From assembly GCA_005223375.1 (NCBI GenBank), contig RXOD01005227.1:1-15240 (forward strand): a stretch of 15,240 nucleotides of DNA, given 5' to 3'. The translations under genes and the position numbers were made by a program. This DNA is from Amoebophrya sp. AT5.2 (lineage: Eukaryota; Sar; Dinophyceae; Syndiniales; Amoebophryaceae). Shown here piece by piece: positions 6,818 to 15,240 of the stretch. Below the pieces are notes generated by a model. The model was not told where the DNA came from. It did no database searches and saw nothing but the letters and a program-made list of their open reading frames with translations. Positions within the stretch are counted from its first letter, which is position 1, and each line of letters begins with the position of its first letter.

Positions 6818-8930
6818 CTAGTCATGACTCTGCTCCAGTAGCCTTGCTCGCATGTCTTTGATTTCGTCGTCCCAGTTGAGGAAGCAGCCGAAGAGGATCA
6901 CGTAAAAGCTGAGGTAGAGGAGGTAGGCCGCAGCTTGGGCGAAGTACACCAGTGGCAACGCGGAGTACGAGTCCGAGATGTACGTTGAATGCGTCGCGCA
7001 ATACCACACCACAGGAACCTGTACGGTTTGAGATTGAGTGTGAGGACTCGTCCGCACCGATCGATGGTTGTAGAAGATAAGTATAAGGAAGCTGTACCTG
7101 TATCACCCAGCTGCTGGTGAGGGAGGCCACGAAGAGGATTCGGTTTTTGTGCAGCGTGACTAGGTTTTCTTCGCAGAACAGCGCCAGGCACTGCAGCGGC
7201 GTCTGCACGGAGAGGGCCGTGCGGATGATGTTGAACCTCTCCAGGAACATCGGGTCCGTGCTGAAGACGGCCGCGATACTCGGGCAGAAGACGTAGATCA
7301 GCCCCCCCTTCAGCAGGACGAAGGCGAGCTCGAGCAGGAAGCCCTGCCGGAACACCGTCCGCGACACGGTCGCCGAGCCGGAGCCCAGCGCCACCGCCAG
7401 GTACCGGGTGGACCCGGTTGCGAGGGCGTAGGTGCAGGACGAGGCGCACAGCGAGACGGCCAGCGTCGACTTGTACACGGCGACCTCGGTGGTGCCGATG
7501 GTGGCCACCACCCCCGAAATCAGCGACAGCCGCAGAATGTCGCTGGCCATGGCGGCCTGCGACGGAAGGTACCGCTTGAAGTACTCGGCCATGTTCGTTT
7601 TGATGCGCGGGTCGAAGGGGCTTATCCGCGACAGGCACTTCACGTGCCACATCTTCCAGCCGCAGTAGTAGCTGATCAAAAAGATCGCCACCGTCCAGTT
7701 CATAACGTACCAAACGACGGGAACGGCGTAAAACCCGAACCCCCCGATCGGAACGGAATGGGTGAAATAAGTTGTCCCATCCTCGAGCTTTTGCTGCGAT
7801 ATCGTTACTCCGAAAGACGAGCCAGCAACAGGTGCGGAAGCGGAATTGGTATTGGTATTTTCTGCTGCTTGTGCGTCGTGGTTGTGGGCGGGGCTACTAC
7901 TACTTTGTGGCCCCGCCATTGCCGCCGCGGCGACGTTGCTGCTTTCATTACCCGTTGCCGCGTCGAAGAATTTTCCGCCTCTGGTTGGGGCAGTGGCGTC
8001 CACCACGTCCGCAGACGCGGCTGCAGCTGGTGCTGTCGTCGTTGCCCACGCGAACGTGTCCCCGAACGGGATGCCGAAGATGAATTGCAGCCCCAGGCAG
8101 ACGTGCGTGACGATGGCGACGATCACGGCCGTGACGCCGGGCTGTGTCTCGCCCTGGGCCGCGAAGAAATTTGCGAACTCCAAGAACAAAATCACCGCCG
8201 GCAGCGCCAACGACATGCGGCTCTGGTAGTAGCCGCCGAGCGCGGCGAGGGAGGGGTCGACGCCGAACACGTGCTCGAGCGTCCACTGCGTGGACCAGAA
8301 CACCGCCATCACGGGGACGGCGACGACCGCTAAGGAGAACAGCGCCGTGTACAGCCACAAACCGACCTCGTCGTACTTGCCGGCGCCGTAGGAGAGCGTC
8401 ATGAAGTTCCGGCTCACGCGCGACTGAAGCAGGATGCCCGCGGTGTTGGTGATGATGTCTCCGAGGGCCGACGCGCCGAGGTAGAGGACACCACAGTGCC
8501 CGAGGAACGCGGTCTGGAGGATGATCAGCACGTTGGTGGCGCCGAGGCGAATCAGGATCGGGATCGAGAAGTTAATGATCAGTTGCCGGACGACCCCAGG
8601 GTGATCGGGGATGGTTTCGGAAGTGCGGCGCTTGGTGCTGCGTGAGGACGACGAAGCGGATGATCCCCCCGGCACCGGGTTGCCATTTTCGTCGTGCTCT
8701 TGCTCGCCTGCTTCTGGGGCGCTGGTGTTTCTTTCCTTCGATGCAATCCGAGAGTTTGGCGAGAGCTGGTTGAGCGGCGTCGGCGTCGGGGGCGCCTCGG
8801 TATCGCCAGTGGTTTTGGACAAGGGACCACGATAGACATTGCTCGGCGAGAGCTCCTGCTCCGGCGCAGCATGATACTGTTTTAGGAGGAGCGGAGCCTT
8901 CAGAGGGGGCTGGTCTGGCTTCGGCGTCAT
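6818..8930 (-). CDS. MATE-family multidrug/toxin extrusion transporter, two exons
   Basis: Membrane antiporter of the MATE family, which exports organic cations or metabolites in exchange for H+ or Na+. Exons are 8930-7098 (611 codons) and 7018-6818 (66 codons plus stop), for 677 residues. Residues 1-115 are a disordered N-terminus. From about 117 come hydrophobic helices with family-like segments: TAFLGHCGVLYLGASALG (140-157), LSYGAGKYDEVGLWLY (179-194), and an FFAAQGETQPG loop (255-265) opening the sixth helix. A low-complexity, Ala/Ser/Asn-rich insert of about 100 residues (297-395) separates the two six-helix halves, followed by the second half (402-611). Splicing CAG/GTACAG..TACAG/GTTCCT joins SSWVIQ to VPVVWYCATHSTYI. 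Without splicing the frame runs on into a non-hydrophobic end, so the second exon, with its further helix and polar tail (LNWDDEIKDMRARL), is preferred. The substrate cannot be told from sequence. Confidence 0.88.
7019..7097 (-). other. MATE intron (79 bp, GT-AG, phase 0)
   Basis: It starts GTACAGC and ends CCGTACAG. The string TACAGGT spans both the 5' and 3' junctions, a 7-bp direct repeat across the splice sites. Without splicing the membrane helices in exon 2 are lost through a frameshift. Confidence 0.8.
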
Positions 8931-10187
8931 CTTCGCGTCCGATGCAAGTTCTTGTTGTCAGCTCGCCGGTGTGTGCGTGACCGCAAAGGAAAGATTCAGG
9001 TAATCACTATCATACTTCTAAGAATAAATCAACATTGTCGCCGCGCGCGCTCCGTACAACATCTAGCCGAAAAGCTCCGCCGTAGAAGCCTCGCCGGCGA
9101 AGTAGAGTTTTGTTCTCGACATGGATGCATCTGGCGCTAGCGCTACCTGCAACGAACAAGCAAAAAAAGGCCGAGATTCAACATGATATACGTATGTGAT
9201 TTTACATCAACAGGTCGGTTGCTTTGGGGATAAAAAGAAATCAAACGAGCCATTCATGGCGGAGCCCCTGCGTCGAGCAACATCAAAGCAAGTAACGACC
9301 AGTGAGCCGGCCGGATACAGTCCTAGCGCTGGCAGCCGGAGCCGCAGGCGCAGCGGACGGGCAGCATTCGCATTATTGATAGGCATAGGCCACAAATGAT
9401 CGTCATGAAAATGCATCCCACCACGTCGTGATGTGAGATCATCATGTCAATCAGAATCATCGTCGGTCTGATGCAACTCAATGCCTCATGCGCAAGCGGA
9501 CATTTTTTTCCTTATACAATTTCAATGAATTGCGTCTAGCGTTTGCGACGTAGGCCTATAACACCAAGCCGGAGTAATGATTTCCGCGTGGGTCCTCTGC
9601 GACACCAGAAAAATGAAATTGCGGCGCGCGAAAAACATGCAGCAAAATCTGCAACTACATCGTGCGAAGTCGTAAGTCGCGTTTCCCGAAATATTAATCA
9701 AAAAATCTTATACAGATGCCAACGAAGCGTGACAGCGAGGGCCTGTGCCTCAAGGGCAAGCCGTAACTAGGAATAGACTAAATGGGCGAATGAAAATAAA
9801 TGTTGTTGTCGTGGGTGGTCACGGAAATCGGACCACGAGAAAGAAAAAGAATTCCCAGATACTACAGGTACAGCACGGCTTCTCTGGCTGTAGTACTTTC
9901 TTATTTACAACATGCGCCGAGAGGGGGAGCACTACATGCACAGTTGTGCTGGGACCGATGAATTTACAAGTAAAATTTGTCCAGGCTCCGTTTGCGGGAT
10001 CAGGAATTGTGTCTGTGTCGAGGTCGTTGTTGCACACTGCAGTCGTTCTTCATCGAACTTTGGCAAGCGCAGGTCGTTTCTTTGCTAAGAAAGTAGCCGC
10101 CTGCGCCTGCCTTCGTCCAAGGCGTTGTACAACCTATGGGCGCGAGCAGGAGCAGCGATGCGCGCTTCCGCTTTTGTGCAATCTTAA
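8931..10187. other. Intergenic spacer between the kinesin 3' end and the MATE 5' end
   Basis: About 1.26 kb. I see no supported coding frame on either strand, no RNA gene and no strong repeat. It should hold the kinesin 3' UTR and the promoter/leader of the MATE gene, but no TATA-like or other recognisable promoter element stands out. Confidence 0.5.
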
Positions 10188-13100
10188 TCAGAACGGTTCC
10201 CCCGCCACCGACTGCACGGATTCTCGGCCCGTAAGGGCCACTACCGAGCCCTGCCGCGGGATGCCACGATTTCCCCGTTCGCGTTCGGCCCCTCCTGCCC
10301 CGACACCGGCCGACGGCACGACGCCCCGCGGCGACAAGTACGTTCTGCTGCCGCCCGCTGCACCCCCTGCTCCGATGGCCGCGCTCATCGACGCCAGAAC
10401 GTTGATGGCTCCCGCCTCGGCATGCGATGGCGTCGGTCCCGCGGGCGTGACTCCGGCCGGTGTGGGCCCCCCCAACGGCGTCGTTCCTGCTCCGGGGGTC
10501 GTTCCCCCTCCCCCGCCCGCCGAGGACGGTACTATGCCAGACGTCGCCGCCGAGCTTCTAGCGGAGTTCATTTGTCCCAAAGTGCTCAGGTTCACCACGA
10601 CACCTGCTGTACCAGGAGAGGCGACCTGGTGCTTGTTCATCATCTGCAATTCCATTTGCTGCTGCTGTTGGTAGATTTGTTGGGCGGAGCCGACTGTGGC
10701 GCGTGAGGATAACTGGGGCGACTGTTGCTGCGGGCCGCCGCCCGCCTGAGAACCCTGCTGCAGGTGCAGTCGCGGCACCATTACCACGCTGCGATAGTTG
10801 GGGACCGGCGAAACCAGGTTGGAGCCGAGCCCGCCGCCCTGCTGATGAAGCTGATGCTGATACTGCGTCTGTCTCTGTGGTTGGTCCGCTGCATTGACGG
10901 CAGCGCTTCCTGGGTAGGTGGCGCGGGAGGAGGATATGGCGGACGCGGAGGGCGGCTGCGGTGGTTGCTGCATCGACATGCCTGTCGGCGGCTTACTAAT
11001 CGAGCTAGGTGCTGCTCCTGGTGCTGCTCCCGCTGCTACGACGCCGCGCGCCGTGGCGAACTGCTGCCCTGCCGCCGGCGGAAAAAGCGTCGCGCCGGCA
11101 TTCGTACTGGTGGTGGGAGACTGCTGATGAGCACCCGCGACCCTGCCGTTCAACGCCCCTTTTGCCTGCTGATACAGCATATTGCTGGACGAAGATGCCG
11201 TGCTCGTTCCACTTATCGTAGACCCGTTTTTGTTCAGAACAAACTGAACGGGCGCAGGGTCCAGCCGGGTGCCTAGGGGACTGGCTCTGGCCTGTAGTTG
11301 CGGGTGGCCACTGGAAGCCGCTCCTCGTGGGGAGGGGCTAAAATGATGCGTGGTGGTTGGCGGACTCCCCCTGGCGGCGAACGGCGAAGTCATCGTCGTT
11401 TGTGCTCCGCCTCGATTGTTCGCCATCCCCGGTGCGCCGGAGGTTTGATGCAGCCCCAAAGGGCTTGGGCCGCGAAGAAAAGCAGCTCTCGTCATTGATG
11501 CGTGTCCGTCCCCGCGGGGTGGTGGCTGATGCGCGTATGACGACGACTTCGCGGCTTGTTGTCCTGTGACTTGTTGCTGCTTCACCAGGTGATGAAGATG
11601 ATGCTGCGGCAGCTGCAACTGCTGCTGATGGTGCGCCGTGTAGTTCATTTTCTGCGCCGGGACACTCGCCGCACCTCCAGGTGCGACCCCGTTGCAAAGT
11701 TGTTCACCGCACGTTGCAAAGTTCTGAAAGATGAATTCGGAGTTCGGAGACCGTGCCATGGATGCGCTGCGGGGATTGCCCTGGATCATAGTCGGCTGCT
11801 GCACTGGCGTCGAGAGGGTCGAGTGCTGGTGAGGCGCACTTTGTGGAGGTGCTTGATGCGCAACTACTTGAACTTGGGCTTGCGTGTGTGTCACAGTAAC
11901 AGCGCCCCCGGCCGCGGCACTGGACGACGAGGAAGACGAAGTAGTAGAAGAAGAGCCGACTGCTCCACCAGTTCGACGCACGTCCGCTGGCGGTGGCGCT
12001 GCAAGCAATCCCGCAACACTTCCAGCGGACCCGCGACGGCCGGACGATGCGAGCCGTGGATGCCCTCCGCCGGCACCTCCGTTTGCTTGTTGCGCTCCGA
12101 CGTGGTTGTTCGCAAGCGTCGTTGTCGTCGTTGACGCGCGGTAGTGTCCGCTCGAAATGTTCTGCGCGATGTGGTTCGCGACCAGCTCCTGAGCTGGCAG
12201 CTGGATACGCGGCCGGCTTTCCTCGCGGCCCGTCTTGCTGGGTGACTTGGTGCGCCAGAAGTCCTCTTCGAGAGAGGTTTTCAGCCGCGTACAGAGCGCG
12301 CGCACCCCCACAAAGTTGTTCTTCTCCTTCTCGTGCAGGAAGGAATTCAGACACTGCATCAACTGCGACCGAAGCGCGATCTCACGCTCCGAAAACTCCA
12401 ACGGATCCTCGCGGTCAGAACTCGTGGGGTGGGGCTCGTTCGCGGTGCCGGTACCGGTCGAAAACCCGAGGCCTTCGTGCTCAGTGCCTGAAGTAGAAGT
12501 ACCAGTAGATGAAGATGAGCTTGAGCCAGTTGTACCTTTGCTTACGCTTTTTAGATAGAAAGATAGAAGACCGCGTCGGACGATGACGAATCGCGTAAGT
12601 ACCTACAGAGCACCATGTGGTGGAGCACTTCGGAAGCATTCAAATAATATTGTATTTTCACAGAATTAATGGAAAAATAAATTCGTACGCTGGCTAATGT
12701 CACTGATTATCCAGAAACCAGAACAACTGAACCACATAGGTCACGGACACTGCCACATCATGATCATGCAAAGAATAGAGCGTGTGCGTGACGACAACAA
12801 CTTTGCTATAGTACCACTCATGTCCGACGGGTGCTGCAGCAGGTGGTCGAGCGGGGACGGCGCGCCAGGGGACGGCCTCGGCGGCGCGCGCGAGTCGACG
12901 ACTTGGCCAAACGAAGTCGTGTAGGGCGGTGCCAGTAGTGGTGCCTGCTGCTGCGCGAGGAGCTGGGCCAACGTCGCAGCGTCCTGCTCCCAGGTCGCCC
13001 ATGGCTGCAGCAACGCCGCGACCCCCCGCTGCGCAACTCCAACGGCAGCCAGAGCAGGAGAGGGACACGCGGCAAGAACGGGCGAGGACCTGGACGTAGC

Positions 13101-15240
13101 AGACGACGTACCAGTAATCAGGTTCAGACGCCCAGCCTCGATGTCAGCCGCGACTACGCGCATCGCCTCTAGCCGCTTCAGAAACTCCTCCGCGGACCAG
13201 AGTGCGACCGGCATGCCGCCAGAAGAAGCGGACGACGAAGAGCTCGCGGACGCACTGCCGCTGCAGCCGGCGGCGGACGCAGAGGCAGAGCTGGACGAAT
13301 GATCGTGTTCCTCGTGATCGACGGCACCATTACGATTACCAGCGGGATGCTCCAGCATTGTGTGCTCGTCGCCGGAGGCCCTTCTGGAGGAGTTCTTCGT
13401 ATTGCCGCATCTTCCGGCCCCGGGCTGCAGCCCAGACAGCATCTCGTCGAGCAAAACCACCGCAACCGTAGCTTCTGCACACGAAGCGAGGTACGGCGAA
13501 TGTGGGTGGGGCGCTGTAGTTGCACCTCCACTTGTGCCGCTACCCCAACCCCTCGAGCCTATTATTTCGCCTCCTCCACGAGCGGACTTGGGATTGGATT
13601 TCGATCTTGGCTGATGGAGGGACTGGTGAATGTTGGACACCGATTCTGCAACCGACTCCGAGTGACTCGCTTCGTGCTGCATATCGCCGTAGAAGTCGAA
13701 CCCAGGCGTGCTCCCGCCAGGCGCGGCAGTAGATGTGCCTCCGCCGTTGTTGAGATTCTCTGGCCGTTTACTACTGCTGGACGACGCAGACATGCCGACA
13801 CTCGGCTGTGTGCTATGCAGGGATTCTGGGCCGCCGGGAATCTTCACCGTGACGCGCAGGTCGAGAAAAATCGGTCTGCTCGGATCAGCGAATGCGCCCC
13901 CGGGTGAACATCCAGTCGCGAACTGCTGCGAGGAAGCAGGCGGCGCCTGCGGGATACCTCCTGCCGCTACGATTTTGCAGCGCGTGTTGTAGATGCGCTC
14001 TGTGAGGAGGTTCGCCTCGTCAACCAGCGGCTTCAGTTCCGTCATAACTGCTGCAAGCGACGTGCGATCCTGCGTCGGCAGAAACGAGGGACACACCCCG
14101 ACTCCCTGATGATGTGCCGACACGAAGCGCGCGTGGCCGCTCGCACCCTGTTCGGTGGGGCTCCGCGCCGTGCTGCGACGCGTGGTCCGTGACCCGGAGC
14201 GGCGGCGAGACGTGGCCCCGGTTGGACCTGCTCCGCGAAAATTAAATGTTCGACATCTTCCTCGTGCGGTTTTGCTACTTTTGCTTCCGTGTGTTGATGG
14301 TCATCAACACGAAGAAACACAAACGGATCGAAAGAAAGCGTACCTGCCGCTGCAGCTCCACCGCCCCCGCCTGCGCCCGACGAGGGATTTCGTAGTCGGG
14401 GGCTCGTCGTGTCCGGTGAGAAGTGGTGTTCACTGCGGCGCTTGTACAGCTCTAGCTGGTGGATCAGGTTGTCCGAGCTGGCCTTGTAGTACTGGTACAT
14501 CTGCTCCTTCTTGTCCAGCTCCTCAAACATCCGCTCCTTCCCCGTCTGTGCCTGCTGCAACTGCCCGCGTAGAGCGATCACCTTTTGGGGTTCCCGTATG
14601 ATCCGATTCTTCAACAGCGTAAAAGAAAGTAAGTAACCAAGCGCCTTCTTTTCGTTTTCGATTGCGTTTGGATTCATTTAGCCTCCTGCAGCAGTACCAG
14701 ACTCTGCCTCCTCCTGGGACTGACTTCTACCAGTGCAAGATCAAGTTCAAGTTTAGGATAAGAATTTTTACTTTTACCTCCTGCTCGAGTGACTTGACTA
14801 GAGCTTGATGGGAGGTGTGCTCACTGATCCGCGGCTGAGTGGTGACTTGCCGCACGTTGGTGCAGAAACGGAGCGTGGCGACGGTGTCCTCCATCAACGT
14901 CTTCTCGTGCGAAATCGTCCCAAGCAGCACCGTTTTCGAGTTGCCGGTCAGCGCGTCTGGTCGTCCGTGTGGTAGAAGAAAGAATCGCCACAAATCCAGA
15001 TGAACTTTTCATCTTCATGAAGCATCTATCCGATTATATCCATAATCCAATTCCAATGGAATTCATACTTGATTGAGCTCCTGGCTGCCGACGTAAGAAA
15101 CGACAATACCGGTCAAGAGCAGCGTCAGCTTCGAGTTCCGGAAGTCCACCGATTTTGACGCCTCCGCATTTTCTGGTCTTCTTGGCGTGCCGCTGAGCAC
15201 GGAGACGCTGTTGGTTTCTCCGGCGGCCTTCTCGGCTGCT
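10188..15240 (-). CDS. Large kinesin, C-terminal part: end of motor domain, coiled coil, long low-complexity tail (5' end outside the window)
   Basis: Microtubule motor protein. Exons are 15240-15110, 14956-14778, 14581-14344, 14227-12815 and 12535-10188; all joins are GT-AG and phase-consistent. The first encodes VDFRNSKLTLLL after a charged insert and the second DALTGNSKTVLLGTIS..TVATLRFCTNVRQV, together the conserved end of the kinesin motor. Next come a neck/coiled coil (ALVKSLEQE/VIALRGQLQQAQ, FEELDKKEQMYQYYKASSDNL), a Gly/Ala linker, and exon 4 with ELKPLVDEANLLTE and ALWSAEEFLKRLEAMR, which resemble post-motor segments I remember from large protist kinesins (unverified). The last exon (781 codons) has one ordered-looking stretch (REIALRSQLMQCLNSFLHE) and then a Q/S/G/P/A-rich tail. 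The visible part is about 1,435 residues. The neck resembles kinesin-9 and the EAN segment kinesin-3; subfamily left open. Confidence 0.82.
10260..12200 (-). repeat. Low-complexity coding region of the kinesin tail
   Basis: CAG/CTG-, GGC- and AGC-type codon runs encode Gln, Ser, Gly, Ala and Pro stretches, such as the YQQQQQMELQMM segment near 10650. It is probably intrinsically disordered. Several long plus-strand frames here are by-products of this composition. Confidence 0.8.
12536..12814 (-). other. Kinesin intron joining the body to the Q-rich tail (279 bp, GT-AG, phase 1)
   Basis: ATGAGTG/GTACTA and AGCAAAG/GTACAA are both phase 1. They join SDMSG to TTGSSSSSSTG, skipping the in-frame stop at 12741. 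GGTAC is repeated across both sites. The downstream frame lacks any ATG between its upstream stop and the LMQCLNSFL segment, which supports it being an internal exon rather than a separate gene. Confidence 0.65.
14228..14343 (-). other. Kinesin intron after the coiled coil (116 bp, GT-AG, phase 1)
   Basis: GCGGCAG/GTACGC and GGAGCAG/GTCCAA join GGAAAAG to PTGATSRRR. GCAGGT is repeated across both junctions. A 20-bp palindromic hairpin (14291-14310) sits in the middle. Confidence 0.75.
14291..14310. repeat. Perfect palindromic hairpin in a kinesin intron
   Basis: GTGTTGATG and CATCAACAC, 9 bp each, are separated by two bases, centred in the 116-bp intron. It could fold the intron so that its ends come closer. 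Confidence 0.7.
14582..14777 (-). other. Kinesin intron in the neck (196 bp, GT-AG, phase 0)
   Basis: CAGGAG/GTAAAA and CCAAAAG/GTGATC join SLEQE to VIALRGQLQQ. AGGT spans both sites. An alternative acceptor at TTGAAG/AATCGG would add NRIIREPQK in frame. Confidence 0.7.
14957..15109 (-). other. Kinesin intron within the motor domain (153 bp, GT-AG, phase 1)
   Basis: TTGACCG/GTATTG and GACGACCAG/ACGCG join KLTLLLT to DALTGNSKTV, restoring the conserved motor segment exactly. A short GACC repeat lies at both sides. Confidence 0.85.

Noticed and set aside
7644..8404. Several long plus-strand frames over the MATE gene
   Set aside because: They lie opposite a clearly recognisable transporter and lack any conserved motif.
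9745..10674. Long plus-strand open frame (309 codons)
   Set aside because: Its second half is antisense to the low-complexity kinesin tail and has the biased composition expected of a shadow frame; the first half has no recognisable feature.
12520..12528. CTTGAGCCA, resembling the reverse complement of the end of the dinoflagellate spliced leader
   Set aside because: Only nine bases match and they lie within Gly-Ser-Ser codons of the kinesin tail; the rest of the leader is absent.
12401..12609. Q-rich frame as an independent gene starting near 12401
   Set aside because: The codon there is TTG, there is no in-frame ATG back to the upstream stop, and a phase-1 GT-AG splice joins it to the kinesin exon.

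Overview
The window looks like nuclear DNA of a protist, most probably a dinoflagellate-type alveolate. The reasons are multi-exon genes with short introns, four genes all read on the minus strand, long low-complexity insertions inside conserved proteins, GC-AG and non-GT introns, and introns bounded by direct repeats with terminal inverted repeats (the 'introner' pattern reported from dinoflagellates, including Amoebophrya). The tight spacing (four genes in 15 kb) would fit a compact syndinian-like genome better than a large symbiodiniacean one. This placement is inference; no marker gene fixes the species.

Layout, left to right, with all main genes on the minus strand. (1) About 49-3365: an HtrA/DegP-type serine protease with a complete His-Asp-Ser triad, an N-terminal signal-like segment and a PDZ-like region carrying a CxxC-x3-CxxC insert. 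Its 3' end lies beyond base 1. (2) 3366-4342: spacer with a 9-bp perfect hairpin and one doubtful exon. (3) 4343-5479: an unrecognised basic, helix-rich protein ending in a CaaX-like CALM tail, with an uncertain 5' end. (4) About 5480-6817: spacer with weak open frames. (5) 6818-8930: a MATE-family transporter in two exons. (6) 8931-10187: spacer. (7) 10188-15240: the C-terminal part of a large kinesin, from the end of the motor domain through a coiled coil to a very long Q/S/G/P-rich tail. Its 5' end lies beyond base 15240.

The genes do not form an obvious pathway. What links them is intron architecture. HtrA intron 1 is a 485-bp element with a 7-bp direct repeat at its borders and an inverted repeat of about 22 bp just inside. 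Removing exactly one direct-repeat copy restores an uninterrupted protease fold in frame, without a GT donor. The same terminal motif recurs at the next exon end of this gene, at the window edge. HtrA intron 3 has ends that can pair over 12 bp with two G-U wobbles. Four introns of the MATE and kinesin genes use GT-AG but also carry 4-7 bp direct repeats (three of them containing AGGT) across both splice sites, as expected if insertion duplicated a protosplice target.
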